In this document: positions 37,192 through 50,369 of the stretch, piece by piece
Layout of the letters: each line of letters opens with the position of its first letter
Position numbering within the stretch: position 1 is the first letter of the stretch
Assembly: GCF_001039355.2 (NCBI RefSeq)
Contig: NW_019776135.1
Span: 492,862-556,861, forward strand
DNA from: Lingula anatina
Lineage: Eukaryota; Brachiopoda; Lingulata; Lingulida; Lingulidae
DNA: 64,000 nt
Reading direction: 5' to 3'
The notes under the pieces: model-generated
The model's input: only the letters and a program-made list of their open reading frames with translations
Told to the model about the DNA's origin: nothing
Database searches by the model: none
Position numbers and translations under genes: made by a program

Positions 37192-39794
37192 ATGATGGGA
37201 ACAAAAAATGCAGACAAGTCGGCAGAGAAGGAAGGCGCTCCGATAAATGGTACGCAGACGCCGACGGCGGATGGAACGACTCCACACCACGAGCACCACG
37301 AGCATCACTTCATGGGGGACATCACAGTGGACGACGACGTGCCCTCCCGCGGGAACTGGACGGGAAAACTGGACTTTATAATATCATGTGTTGGGTACGC
37401 CATTGGTCTGGGGAATGTATGGAGGTTCCCTTACCTGTGCTACAAAAATGGTGGGGGTGAGTGTCCTGTGTCAGAGCTAAGTGTGTCCCTTAACTTTTAT
37501 CTCAGTTGTCTATGTATACTTTTTGTGACACACGCTCGAGCTGTTCATGAAACTGATACATTCTTGCAGGCAACGTATGTTCTTCCCAGCTGTGCTTTAT
37601 GAAAGCAAATGTTGTAGAAACTACCTGGTGTACAAGTTACACTGCGCATATAAATATTGCTTGTTTCTAAATCGTTTCTTCATTGACCCTCATACAAAAA
37701 ATACCGTTAATTACAATTTTTCAATCGTGTAAAGTAAAGCTACAACGTTACGCTGAAACTTATTACGCAACAGAAAGCGTTGTAAGTATGGAGCCTTATT
37801 TCCCCCATTCTCTGTCTACAGACCGTTTGTCATGTAAAACTGTGTGCCTCGCATTCTGTATGTTACGCGTCCATTCAGGTGAAATATTGGGCATATTAGG
37901 TACCATATCACTTATTTTCTGAGTCATCTACCAGCATGACTAGCAAAGATAATGACTGAAGGCAGTAATTCGCACTTCGTGTACTGTTTTTTCTTTTATA
38001 TGAACACTATGAATTATCATTTTCCCATTTTCAAAACACACCTCCATCCCCTACAGCTGTGAGTGCGGTTTATGTGTGCTGCGGGTTACTGCCTGAGTGC
38101 TCGGCAGTGATTTACACACTTCCTTGGTGAAGTGGTTGGTATGAAAAGGGCTTCGACATGCCATTTCTTCACCTACACCTGAAGCACCAGAAGCCGAATT
38201 ACAGATCGCAATATATCACACAACTGGAATAGGGTAGCCTGATGTGTTTGAAATATCTTATGTATTTGTACGTTGGGCATGTGTGTACAGGCGTGCTTAT
38301 ATGCCTTGTAAGACCGAGTATAAATAGTGCACTGAGTATAACTTTAAAAAATACAAGAACTCCAGTCAGGGTTCACACTCCGGGAGATCATAATCATATA
38401 TAGACGGTTTCACTGCGCAACTCTCAATTAAACTTTTCCTTTCTTTTAAAGCTAGTTTTGAGGACAAAATATTTAAGGAAGTCAAAAGTCAGAAGCATTA
38501 ATAACAAAAGTAGGCTGTAGCAGCAGATAGAAAGGCGACAGTTTGTTCATTGCAGGTATTTTCGTCATTTAAAATATTTACGACGTCTTCAGATTTACCA
38601 TGCCCCAAAGACAAATACTAAGTCGCCGAAGATGATTCAGCTTAGTCTCAATACAATAATTGTTTCGTATCAATCGGATTGATTCAACGTCGTCATTTTA
38701 GACAGCTACGGGGATTATAGTGACAAATTTCGCCGCAATTTGCGCTTATAGCGCCTTAGTGATTTAGTTCAATGGTGATTTGGCGGGCACCCGTCGAGAG
38801 TCTGCGTGGCTAGCCAGTGACTTGTGAAGAAAACAGTCAATATTTTCTACAACTGAGTGTTAGGACATTGAATTGACATAACGCGGAGCTATGCAATGTT
38901 ACTGAAGATATCGAGGACTCTCTCGCTAGTATAAGCTGCAACTTTAGAACTAAAGTGTGTTCATACCGACAATAAAAGAATGGGCTCTGAAACGTTCTAT
39001 TTGACATCTCCAGGCGGCTGTAGTTATGAAATAGTCACCAGTGGCGAGCCACCGCATGTTGTACTCTACTTAACAAGGTACTTTACTGCCGTGTTTGGGA
39101 ACCTCGATAATCACAATAATCAATCCCTGCCCTCAAATAGAAATCTTGTGAACCTGTTTTGTTTTCTGTTGATGTTGACTTACATTTCACGTATACGGCA
39201 TTGCTTTTCCCTGGTATCTTATTAACTCGGAGCTGGAAAGAAAAGCACGCTTGATTTGATTCAATTTTATTTGTGTTGTAAATAAACAAATATTGCTTTA
39301 CATAATAATTGTCCAGCAACTGTTCAAAAGGGCTGTCACAGTTTGATAAACAACTGGACTGTTTAAATCCTAAATCGGGTTTCTGTCGAAGCTGGGTAAG
39401 ATGAAGTTTCTATTAAGTCCTCGTGTCCTTTTGTAAGCTCCCTACAAATTCGGCAGCATTCTATACAGACAGGTATAAGTAAGCTCAATATCCAAATGCT
39501 CATTCATTTTGCACGTTCTTGTATGAAACATAGAAATGGCTATTCATCACAAGAAGTCATACTCGTACCCAATATGAAAAAAAAAGAAGACATACACTCC
39601 AAGTCAAAAATACTTTCAGCAAGCGTTTTCTTGAGAATACTTTAACAATGCTTTTTTTTATTTTTACTTGTAAAATTTCCTTTGATGGTATGCGGTATTT
39701 GCATCTTAAACAACAAGTTTGTCAATGTCCTTTTCATAAATATATTCTGCCAAACATTATTCTTGAAAACGAATATGATATTGCACACACACAT

Positions 39795-39833
<39 letters not shown>

Positions 39834-40645
39834 TCGCAGTATTGAGAAAGAGAGAGAGAGAGAGAGATTGTGCATGAATATGAAACGATATATTGAATAA
39901 ATTTTCTAAACAACCTCCTACAGTTGTTGCTGTTGGAAGTTTCCGTCTTTAAATCTCGACAAGAGGCAGGAATGTGATAGATTTTACTTTCTCATTTCAG
40001 GCGCATTTCTGGTTCCGTATTTCCTAACGCTGTTCTTTGCTGGAATTCCTATGTTCCTCCTAGAGTCTTCAATAGGGCAGTACCTGAGTATTGGGGGACT
40101 GGGCGTGTGGAAACTATGTCCAATATTCAAGGGTAAGAAAGAAGAATGTTAAGATAATTAGTTGGATAGCTGCCGTAGACTTACTCGCTCTCTCCTCCCC
40201 CTTTTCTCCTCGAGTGCAAAAATAAAAGGAATGTGCGATAAAAAACTTCCCCTCAGACATTTTTATCAGATAGTTGTTTAAACTCACGTGCCTGATGTAT
40301 CTTCATATAATAACGTTTAGAATATGAGAAGAAGCGTTAAGGTGGTACTGAACTAAAGCTGAATTTGCCGGCTAAAATAGCCAAACATAACGAGCTAAAT
40401 ACCTCTACGCTTTGATGAGGTAAAGTGCGGAGGATGTTGTAAAGAGTAAAGAGATACATAAAGCATTGAGCAGATGGTGAAGGAAAAAAGAGAAGGATTT
40501 AGTTACATATCAACTTTAAGTTTGAAGGTACTCATAGCCATGAAAACCGTGTAAAGAGATTCCGTGATATACTTTCAGTTTAACAGTACAGTTGTCACAC
40601 GGTGCCGTGCGCTCGTTGCTGATGGTTGATAATGAATTATTCAAG

Positions 40646-40706
<61 letters not shown>

Positions 40707-43700
40707 TCATACATTTCTAAGGTCCCCAAAAACCTTTATGTACCTATTTACACGAATCTACATTAACAGAAGGAAAATGCGCCCTTGCTGAATCATTCAG
40801 ATCATTACAAGCGAGGCACTTGTGACCACGCCGAGAAGGTTTACTTCCACTAAGTTAAGTTATCGTTACTACAAAGGCGAACAAACTTTGTTGAACTATT
40901 ACTAGCAAATGCCACCCGAGCACCCCACTTTTTTTATGGGACTTGCAGCCGATGAAGGTCACTGGTTGACTGAAAAGCGGTTCCTGCACCCTTTCCACCT
41001 CATTTTCTCTACTGCCAGGGTTTCTTTTAGCCCATGACTGGAGACGAGATCGCGAAACCGAATCAATCAAATATGCAATACAGGAAAATAACTTAAGTTT
41101 TGTTTCAGATCGCTTCAAAAAAAAAAAAAAAAAAAAAAAAAAATCGCCCAGCTTAATTCAACATTTATTATTTTAGTAGAGTTTAGATTATGTATAAAAA
41201 GGTTATCAACAGGCCTGAGTTGCTTGGGTTGCGTGGTCATCAGGCGTAGTTCTCGGAAGCCACTTCAGTCATGGACTGGATTCTCATGCCTAGATCGATC
41301 CATTTGGATCGATCTAACTCCCTAGGGAGTCTCACTAAATTGCTATCAACTAACCGGCTGATAGTAAGCTGATGAAGAAAACTGTACACAGAAATATATG
41401 TTATTTGAAGTCTTTTGATTCATTATTTTTTCCGAGTGTTATATTAAATGATTAAAAAAAATATCCAATGGCATAAACGCGAGCTTGAAAGAATGAACAG
41501 CCGCTTTATGATGCTGACATCGTTTTATTTGGGATAACGGTTCAAATTCTCCTTGCTATTTTGCTTACCCCGTTTTGTGCGTATTGATTCCTAAATGAAA
41601 TAGGACGTTGTCAAATTATTCCATTCACTATCAGTTCTATTTTAAAAATATCATCAGTTTGGTGACTGACAGTAGTAATGATATTCTTTTATCACGAACT
41701 GAAAAAAAAAATTACTCATGAGATATTTCGATGGACCACCGGTTATCTTCATCAGTCGTTGGTGGCGTTGTGTCACAAAGTCGAGAATAATTAGTACTGC
41801 CCCTTCCCCCAATGACGCGACTGCGACACTAAGAGAGAAAGTGCAAGCAAAAACCCTACAGAAAGAGAGTAACTGGAGAGTTAGGGGAATAAAAGAAGCC
41901 ATCTGGAGCAGGAAAACACCAAGCAATATTAATAGATACCTCTACTATGTCCTCTTATCAGTATCACAACTGCGTCATCAGGAGGGGGGGGGGGTAGCAC
42001 CAAATACTTTGTGACAAAACGCCACCTGTGTCATTCAGCGACTGATGAAGACAGTTGATCTTCCATCGAAATATTTCAGGTAATTTATTTGCAATTTGTG
42101 ACAAAAGAGTATTATTACCACTGACAATTCCCTTTGTGTGTTCATTTCTACATAGCAGTACGAAACTGCACTAAAATAAGAGAAAACTGGCCAGTCATTT
42201 TAAATGCATCTATTTCTATATACCATTTTATATACATTTTAAGATTCGTACGTATGTGCTTTATTTTGCAGTTGTCAAATCAGCCTGTCTTGTAAACACT
42301 TTTAAATTCCATCTCCACCAGATGTCAAGAAAGGAAAGGCCAATTTCTGTCTTATATATATATATGCCTCTTTAGGTTCCTAATGAACTAATTAAATCCC
42401 CACACACCGATCGAAGATAATATATATGATCGTCTTTTCACGCCCATTATATATTATATCGACACTCAGTACTCTCAATGAAATATAAGTGAAATATTTT
42501 TTTTCACTGACAGGTGTTGGATACGCAGCGGCCGTGGTGGCTTTCTGGCTAAATATTTACTACATCGTGATCCTGGCCTGGGCACTGTACTACCTCGTGA
42601 GTTCCTTCCAGGCCGTGCTACCCTGGGCGTCCTGCGACAACTGGTGGAACACGGAATGGTGTCGTTCAGACTACGTCGCCCCAAACTGCACAACTGCGTT
42701 TCAAAACCAGCTGAATGAGACCCTAGTGACGATCAACGCGTCCTTGATCAGCAGTCTCGGGGGCACCGATGACGTAACAGTTTACACGTCACAGAACTCC
42801 AGTTCTATAAATGCCACTACCACTGCTTTGTGCCAGACCAATTTTACGTCTCCTGTCAGAGAGTTTTGGGAGTAAGAGCAATTTTATGTATGCAGCAGGC
42901 TCTATTTTAGGCGAAAAAGAATGAACTAATCCCAGAAGGAGGAGTTTTTAATTTTTTGTGTGTTTGTGCTATTGCCCTGAAGATCAAATTTAGTGGTTAT
43001 CCAGTGTTTAACCATAAATCAGTTTTATACACGAATGAACTTATTTCGATATATAAATTATTCAGTTTTCGTCTTTTTAAGGTACACATTGAAATATTTC
43101 AGGCGTAATGCTCTACGTATCACGAATGGTATAGACGAACCAGGCAATATCAGATGGCAGCTGTCGCTGACGTTATTATTTGCCTGGGCGCTGTGTTACT
43201 TCTGTATCTGGAAGGGCGTAAAGTGGACGGGGAAGGTAACCCAATCGACTACCTCGATACTACACTTACAATGTGATTTTTTGATACAAATCGTCGTTTA
43301 TTTGTGTATTTGTTACTTTATAATTATTTTTTATCTATATATTTATTTATCCACATTTTTTTATCTCTTAATTTGTTAAAAATTTTTTTTTGAAAAATGA
43401 AACACAGTAAACTTAGGTCCACGACACTCGAAAAAGTCTTTTTGACCTTTAACAAGCGAACCAGGTATTTACAAATGCTGCGAAAAACTGGTTTAAGGTT
43501 ATTTAAAGGTCACTTGATATGACCCTTGTCTTGCGACCGTTCTTTTTGTTACATGTGCTTGTAAATGGTATTGTTTTTGTTTCAATTTCTTAATTCAATC
43601 TCGAGTTTTCAAGATGCTTTTAATCTCTTTTAGGTTGTGTACTTCACGGCCTTGTTCCCCTATGTACTTCTGTTGGTTCTGCTTATACGTGGTGTGACCC

Positions 43701-46700
43701 TGCCTGGAGCCTCCCAGGGCATATGGTTCTATATTTACCCGAAGATGGAAAAACTTGGAGACTCTCAGGTAAGGTGCCTATAATATGGTAAGTTAATGCC
43801 AATAGAATTAATATATCTGCGAATGATTTATTCGCGTGTGTAAATATGTTAACTGAAGCTATTAGTCAATCTTTTCAGGCGGTGTTATTATAATCTTTCA
43901 GTGATACGACGTTATGATGGTTTTATATATTCAATAAAGTGGTGGCTAAGCTCGTTATCAAAATTAGTGTACACACACCGTGACACAAAATAAATGCAAA
44001 TACCTTTGTTTCATCATTTTAAGGATGTTGTTTTCTTTTATATATAAAAAATATATATATAAGGTATGGATTGACGCTGCCACACAGATCTTCTTCTCGT
44101 ACGGTTTGGGTCTCGGTGCTGTCATTGCGCTGGGAAGCTACAATCGCTACCATAATAACGTCTACAAGTAAGTCATAAGAATTTTGCATGGTTGCTAGAT
44201 AAAACTTGTTGTATGTGTAAGCTATGCCTGGAGCAACGGTCTATGTATAAAAAAACATGTCTACGACCAGCTGTGTTCGGCGTTTGGCGTGACTAGACCG
44301 TCTCGCCAGACTGTCGTACTCACACTGTTCTCTCAGTCTTAGGCCACATTCAGAACAGTGGAGTAACTAGTCCGAGGGTCAAATATTGAATACTTCCCAA
44401 CCGGATGTTTATTCAGCGTCTATTAGCGGATTAGACGGCAAGCTTTTTAGTGGGTCGCCATATTTGTCCCCTGTTTATCTATCGTAATTGTAAAAAAGCT
44501 GGAAGCATGATGAAGAAATATGATTTTAGCGAAGAAAAACGAATGAAACGGATGCGATCAAGACATGACAATGCAAATGTCAAATTTGTTGTACTGTATA
44601 TCCACTAATATTTATTGTTCGTTTTCTTTGTTTCAAATTGGCTAAGCAACATCATATAATACTACTAATATTTAAATTTTTGATACATATAACAGACCAT
44701 GTGATGACACGTTAACCTGCGGACCCGGATATCAATATTAAATTGATTTGTGGATGATGGATGATATGTGATAATTTTCTCTTTTTTTTTTCAGAGATGC
44801 ATTAATAGTTTGCACAGTTAACTCGTGTACAAGTATGTTTGCAGGGTTTGTCATATTTTCGGTAGTAGGTTTTATGGCGGAGCAACAACAAAAGCCTGTG
44901 AGTGAAGTGGCAGCGTCTGGTGAGTTCCATGCGGTGTATTTAGTAAAAAAATCATGTCGTTAATTTGCCTTGTTGTATTCAAGGTTTTGAAGCGCTGACG
45001 CCGTTTTGAAATAAAAGAAAATGTTGAAAGCATACGGCAAATTTAAAATAGATTTTGAACTACAAAACATCCTCGAAGTTAAATGCAAACTGTTGTACAA
45101 TATTATAAGGTATGCTTTAGTGCTCTATGCATGTTTAAGGTTTGCTTATAATCATTTCCAATTGTTATCAGCTTTGAAGTAAAGGTCATATAACATTCAG
45201 TTTGCTTTTCTGTGTTACTAAAAACTAGAGTAACTGCTAGAATTATGGACAAAAGTCTTATGCCAGCTTTTTGCCTGTTTGATCTTTACAGCTGTAAATT
45301 ATTGTATTGTATCTGAATGCTTTAAAATATATCTTTTTTTTTTCGTCTGTCTCTGTAGGAATGAAATGCTTTTGATTTTGTCAGTACAAAGCATCGCCTT
45401 TGAGGCCTGGTTCCAGCAGACCTGGGTCGACCTAACTAAGCACAGTCGATCTCCACATTTCGCCTCATTACGGTTGGTTCGCCGTGCTCATTGCGACTGG
45501 ATACGAGGTCCAATGGCGAGCCATTCAAACGGCACATCAAAATGGTTCAAAATAAGCGAGATCTATCCAGTGTCCACTTGAAACATGCCTCTAGACGAGT
45601 AGTTTGTATTCATGTTAGCATTTCAGACTGCTTAACGTGGCTAATAATAACGTTTTGTTTGTGGAAAATAGGGCTCAGTTAAATTTGATGCCATTATATT
45701 CCGCATGATTTTAGGTCCTGGGTTGGCTTTTCTTGCTTACCCTTCTGCTGTGGTTCAGCTGCCTATATCTCCGCTGTGGTCAGTACTTTTCTTCACGATG
45801 ATTCTATTTCTTGGACTTGACAGTCAGGTAACGTAGCCCAAACAAACAAGATGCATGTTCTACGCCACGATACGGGGCAAACTCACCTAGATTACTCTTC
45901 CCAATGTGGTGTTCCTTTGTGTAACTATAATGGCACCCAGTTCAGAAAACTAACTGGCTGAGCACAAGGTGATAACTGGAGAGCTTTACTGGTGCTGGAG
46001 ACACCGGCCCAAACCTCACAACTGCAGCTACTAACCTGATCATCTCCTGTCTTGTGACCTTCATACCCCGTAATGCTTGAACTGTTGATCTGGTTTGATT
46101 TCTGGAGAGTTAATGTTGCTTTAGCTTCTTTCAGTTTGTATTTTGTATTATTTAATAATCTCGACTTTAATTTTTTGTCGTATATGCCTTTTCGATAGAT
46201 ACTTATATCCTCTTTCTAGGCCCTGGTCTAGCATTTCTGGCCTATCCATCGGCCATAGTACAGCTCCCTCTCTCACCGCTTTGGGCAATCCTCTTCTTTC
46301 TTATGATTCTTTTCCTTGGCCTCGATAGTCAGGTAATCTTCACGGTTTCAGTGTCGGATGAATCAGATGAATGTCTCTTATCCTTTACGTGCAATTGAAT
46401 GTTGTGTTTTAACGATGATTTACATAATGTACCTTTTCAGCTGGTGATACGTACTAGAATAATATTACTGTCTATAAAAGCTGATGATATGAGCATGTTA
46501 TTACTTGCGAAAAAATACTTTTGCAATTAATTCTATTGCTCTGATCGTTTGTGAATTTGTTTGCGCGTTTGTGAGTTTGTGGTAAAATTTCTGTCCGGCA
46601 GTAGAGGCCATAATTTTAGAGATTTTCGTTTAAAATATTTTTGTTGATAGATGATAGACCCAAAATGAACTATTTTTTTCATAAGAATTGTGTTTTATGA

Positions 46701-49700
46701 CAGCTATGGATAGGCAAAATCGTGCATGATAGATACAAATAACTCCCATGGGAGTATATCATACATGTAAAGTATGTATACCAATAGAATGAGGGTATTG
46801 GGGATTCTCCATCCACGCACCCCCGTATACATGTAACTGTCTCCCTTATTTCATGGTTCTATTATTGCATTATATATTTTGCAAGTCTGCTCTATTGAGC
46901 AGTTTTATTTATATATAACAATTACAATGAAACCAAAAATATTAAGACTGATATTGTTGTGTAGTAGCATCATGTTCAGCTTTGAATTAGTTATTCATGT
47001 TACATTGTTGAAATGTTAAAACCAACTATAAAAAACAAAAACGAATAGGCTTAAGCATAATATGCAGAACTCGCAGAAACGATATTCAGTTTATCTATAT
47101 GCATTTAACTGTATATATCTTCCTGTTTCAGTTTTGCACAATGGAAGGTTTTATCACGGCATGTGTGGATGAATGGCCACGTGTACTACGGAAGAGAAAA
47201 GAGATTTTTATTGCAGTTGTCTGCCTAATATCATATTTAATTGGCTTAGCGTGTATAACTGAGGTACGGGATGGTCATTTTTAGCCTTTGTAGCCATTCA
47301 ATCGGTGTTTTTCTTTAAACAAAATCCCTTGTAGTGAAAAAGCTAAACATCTGGAGTCAATTTTCAGCCGTATTACATGTATTTCAATAGTTTGACATGA
47401 TCATGCGTTTAACATTACAAAGTATGGCAGTGATTGTAAAAATGCTTTTCTGCACAGCATGTGGTGAAACGTTTACCAAAGAGAAGTTTTTTCAGAATGA
47501 CACATGGAAAAGGGGGCTCTGATGTGAATACTGATTTCGATACCCACTTTCTTTTAAAACAAAAAAGTACTTTTCAAAGCATACCTTTAGCTTTAAGTGT
47601 TTTTACAAAGTTCCTTTAGTGAAACGCCGTTTCAACCATGGATATTAAGGCGAGGATGACGCTAGATTTGAAATGTGCTTTGAAATTATTTTCGTTCTGA
47701 TCTACGAGTGATTAAAATAATCCTTTTCAATAACTTTCAAATTATTTTGGCAATTATTTGGCCAATCATGAATAATCATGTTTGCTACTAGATCTAGAAA
47801 GCATGGCGTTTGTTTGGTAGCTTGTTGGTTATTTTGTTCAATGTTTTGTACATGGACTGTAATACTTATTAAAATTAAGCAAGGTAAGGAGCATGGGCTA
47901 CTACAGTGTCTTTAAAAACGAACTTTTCAAAAATTAGTATTCACGACAATGTTGGGTCTATTTTCTTCCAGGGTGGAATGTACGTTTTTCAGCTGATGGA
48001 CTATTACTCTGCAAGCGGAATGTGCTTACTGTTCTTGATCTTTTGTGAATGCATCGCATTCTCATGGGCTTATGGTAAGTAAAAATGCAATCATATGTAC
48101 ATACAGATTTCATTAAGTCCTAAAGAATGGATTTTTAGACAAACGCAGTACAGCAAAGCTCTTCCGTAATTTTCTTTTACGTTTACTGCGTACATATTCC
48201 ATGTGAGGTATTTATTCTCTGGTGTGTTTAAATCTCTGACTTAAGTAGTTATATTGTAAATGAAGGAAAACGCCTTATATCGTAAACACCTCCTCTGAGT
48301 GTTAAGAGCTATCGACACTGAACACTTACAGTTTAAAAAAATCGCTTCTGTTATTATTTTTGAACCTTTCTGTTGATTGGACGGTATAAACTGACACAGC
48401 GATTGCACGTGAATTTTCTCTCTAATTCTAATCATATCAGCGCCACAAGGGTATCATTTTAACAAACGTACCAGAAACAGAATTTGTTCCTAATCAGGGA
48501 TATTATTAAGACGGTCTCTCTGCCCCATGGTTGGAGTTTGAGCTGGAATGATATTGCTAAAAAGCCTGCAGCTTGGCCTTAACGCAAAACTTTTGCCACT
48601 GATGCTGTATTCATTGCGCCAAATTATTTCAAGGTGCATTTGTTTCTTTGTAAACTGTTTGTGACTGTTTATGTTCAAATGTCGATAACCTACGAGTATG
48701 TAAAACCCTGTTCAAAGTATGCAGCTGAGTTGTAGAGCATACCCTGTATTTGTGCAGTAAAGGAAAATACTGCAAGTTTACTTTTAGTCAAAATATTACT
48801 TCAAAACATTTACAATTTGAAAATTTTTCACTTTGTATTTTTGAGGCTTTAGTACAATGTATAACGGTAGTTTAGTATCATAAGATGCTACAATAATTTA
48901 TAACTTCATCTGCGTACCATTTGTTTGATGCACATTTTAGAATACTGGTCCACAAAGGCATGACACATTGTGCGCACACCTTTGTATAGCATTGGGGATA
49001 TTGTTCATGTATACTATCCATTGTTTATTAAGAAAGTTCATAGGGTTGGTTTAACGACTAAACCGTCTTTGGTCTGTGTTTGTAATGATTAAATATAACA
49101 TTATGTCATAAGTGTTCCAACGTGAAACAACACAATGTATCAAGTATTTAATACATGTCTCATATATTAATACTTATACACCGCCTCTTTGTCTTTCAGG
49201 CGTGAATCGTTTCTACGATGACATCAACGATATGATAGGTTACTATCCTTGTCCGTTTTGGAAATACTGCTGGTTGATATTTACGCCTCTTATCTGTGGG
49301 GTAAGCTCACTCATACATAATGTCCATTTGACACTAACATCGTATCCCACAATACCTGAATCAATAAGAATTACATCTCTCAATAACATGCGTGAGTAAC
49401 GACAAAATGCTAGTGACATGCCCCCTTTAGCTGAAAGGGTGCATATTTATGTCAGTGGTTCGTTGAATGCAGGGTAATTCTTTAAAAATCATTCTTAAAC
49501 GTTTGCTGTGATGCATGGCTCTAAATAAAGACAGGCCACTGTTGCCTTATTGCGACGGATCAATTTAACGCAGATCATAAGTTTGTCACACCTAACGCAA
49601 TTGTATATAATTCCTGATACATGCACCATTATTTTCAATTTTAACTCAAATAAACGACGAATGTGCAAACTGAATTGAAAATGCACTTATTAGTTGTATT

Positions 49701-50369
49701 TCACATCTAATCAAGCGGTGACCTTTTCTATTTTCTAACAAACTAAGGTACGTTTAAAGTTGTGATTCTAATAAGTTAAGATAACACGCATATATTTTCA
49801 TCATTATACATGTATCCCGGCAGTAATATCTTTGTCTTTTCCTTCTTAGGGTGTCCTGATATTCAGTATAGTACAATATAAAAGCCCCAAATACTTGGAC
49901 TATGAATACCCCTGGTGGGCTGATATGATTGGCTGGTTTATGGCACTCTCGTCAATTCTCGTCGTGCCTTCGTATATGATTTATAGGCTAGCTTCGACTC
50001 CGGGAGATTTTAGATCCGTAAGTTAACTTGGCATTAAATGCCAACTTGACGAAATTGTAATTTCTTTAAATTGTGCTAATGGAATGTGTTAAAAAGCATT
50101 CAGTAGATTTAAATATTTCAAATATGATCTTCAGGGTGTTATCTATATTGTTGCTGTTCGTCTATGATTAAAAATACATGCTACCTGGGTCAGGCATTAA
50201 TGAAGCAAATGTGCACTTCGGTAAATGTTGCCTGAAATATTTTTGTTTCTATTTATTTAAGAGATGCAAGGTGTTGTTTCGCCCAGACATCGACAGCATC
50301 AGGCCAGACAAAGGAGAACCGCTGTCATATACACCCATGGCGCCTAAAAAGTGTGACACACAAATTTAA
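37192..50369 (+). CDS. Sodium/chloride-dependent GABA-type transporter (SLC6, GAT clade), 658 residues
   Basis: Plasma-membrane importer, by family driven by Na+ and Cl-. Exons: 37192-37456, 40001-40132, 42514-42871, 43103-43235, 43634-43768, 44064-44167, 44795-44919, then 45715-45827 or 46220-46332, 47132-47263, 47972-48074, 49200-49300, 49850-50017, 50262-50369. Phases agree and one exon 8 gives 1977 nt. Twelve TMs are expected. TM1 holds the signature [17 protein letters not shown] (72-88) with Gly where monoamine carriers have Asp. TM2 keeps the Glu ([10 protein letters not shown]), TM3 the double Tyr (WLNIYYIVI), TM6 reads [14 protein letters not shown], and TM8 ends LGLDSQ then FCTMEG. 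EL2 has the Cys173/Cys182 pair and six N-glycosylation sites. The N-tail is His-rich (HHEHHEHH); the C-tail ends DTQI, a class I PDZ ligand. It is closest by recall to GAT1/GAT2/betaine carriers; the substrate is not proven. ATG at 37192 or 37195 may be used. Confidence 0.93.
39783..39867. repeat. AC then GA microsatellites in intron 1 of the SLC6 gene
   Basis: CA/AC run at about 39783-39831 and a GA run at about 39848-39867, 130 bases before exon 2. Confidence 0.95.
40646..40702. repeat. TA microsatellite in intron 2 of the SLC6 gene
   Basis: About 28 TA units. A poly-A run follows at about 41117-41143. Confidence 0.95.
41717..42079. mobile_element. TIR/foldback element in intron 2 of the SLC6 gene
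   Basis: The left end (GAGATATTTCGATGGA..TCTTCATCAGTCG..GGTGGCGTTGTGTCAC) and the reverse complement of the right end share at least four blocks over about 75 bases. The right end reads CGACTGATGAAGAC..CCATCGAAATATTTCAG. No coding capacity. Confidence 0.65.
45715..45827 (+). CDS. SLC6 exon 8a (EL4/TM8), first alternative
   Basis: 113 nt, acceptor GATTTTAG, donor GTAACG, phase in 1 and out 0. Codes from [15 protein letters not shown] to LFLGLDSQ, including the Asp/Ser that in GAT1 helps bind the second Na+. Either 8a or 8b restores the frame into exon 9; none or both would shift it. Confidence 0.92.
46220..46332 (+). CDS. SLC6 exon 8b (EL4/TM8), second alternative
   Basis: 113 nt, acceptor CTCTTTCTAG, donor GTAATC, same phases as 8a and 392 bases downstream of it. 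By hand count 32 of 113 bases differ from 8a, but only five residues do: V430I, I435L, S440A, V441I and T445L. Most changes are at third codon positions, so both copies are under selection. Confidence 0.92.

Noticed and set aside
42040-42079. Hammerhead ribozyme
   Set aside because: CTGATGA and GAAA are present in order, but the intervening bases do not form a proper stem II, and stem I is not evident. Kept only as a low-interest check.
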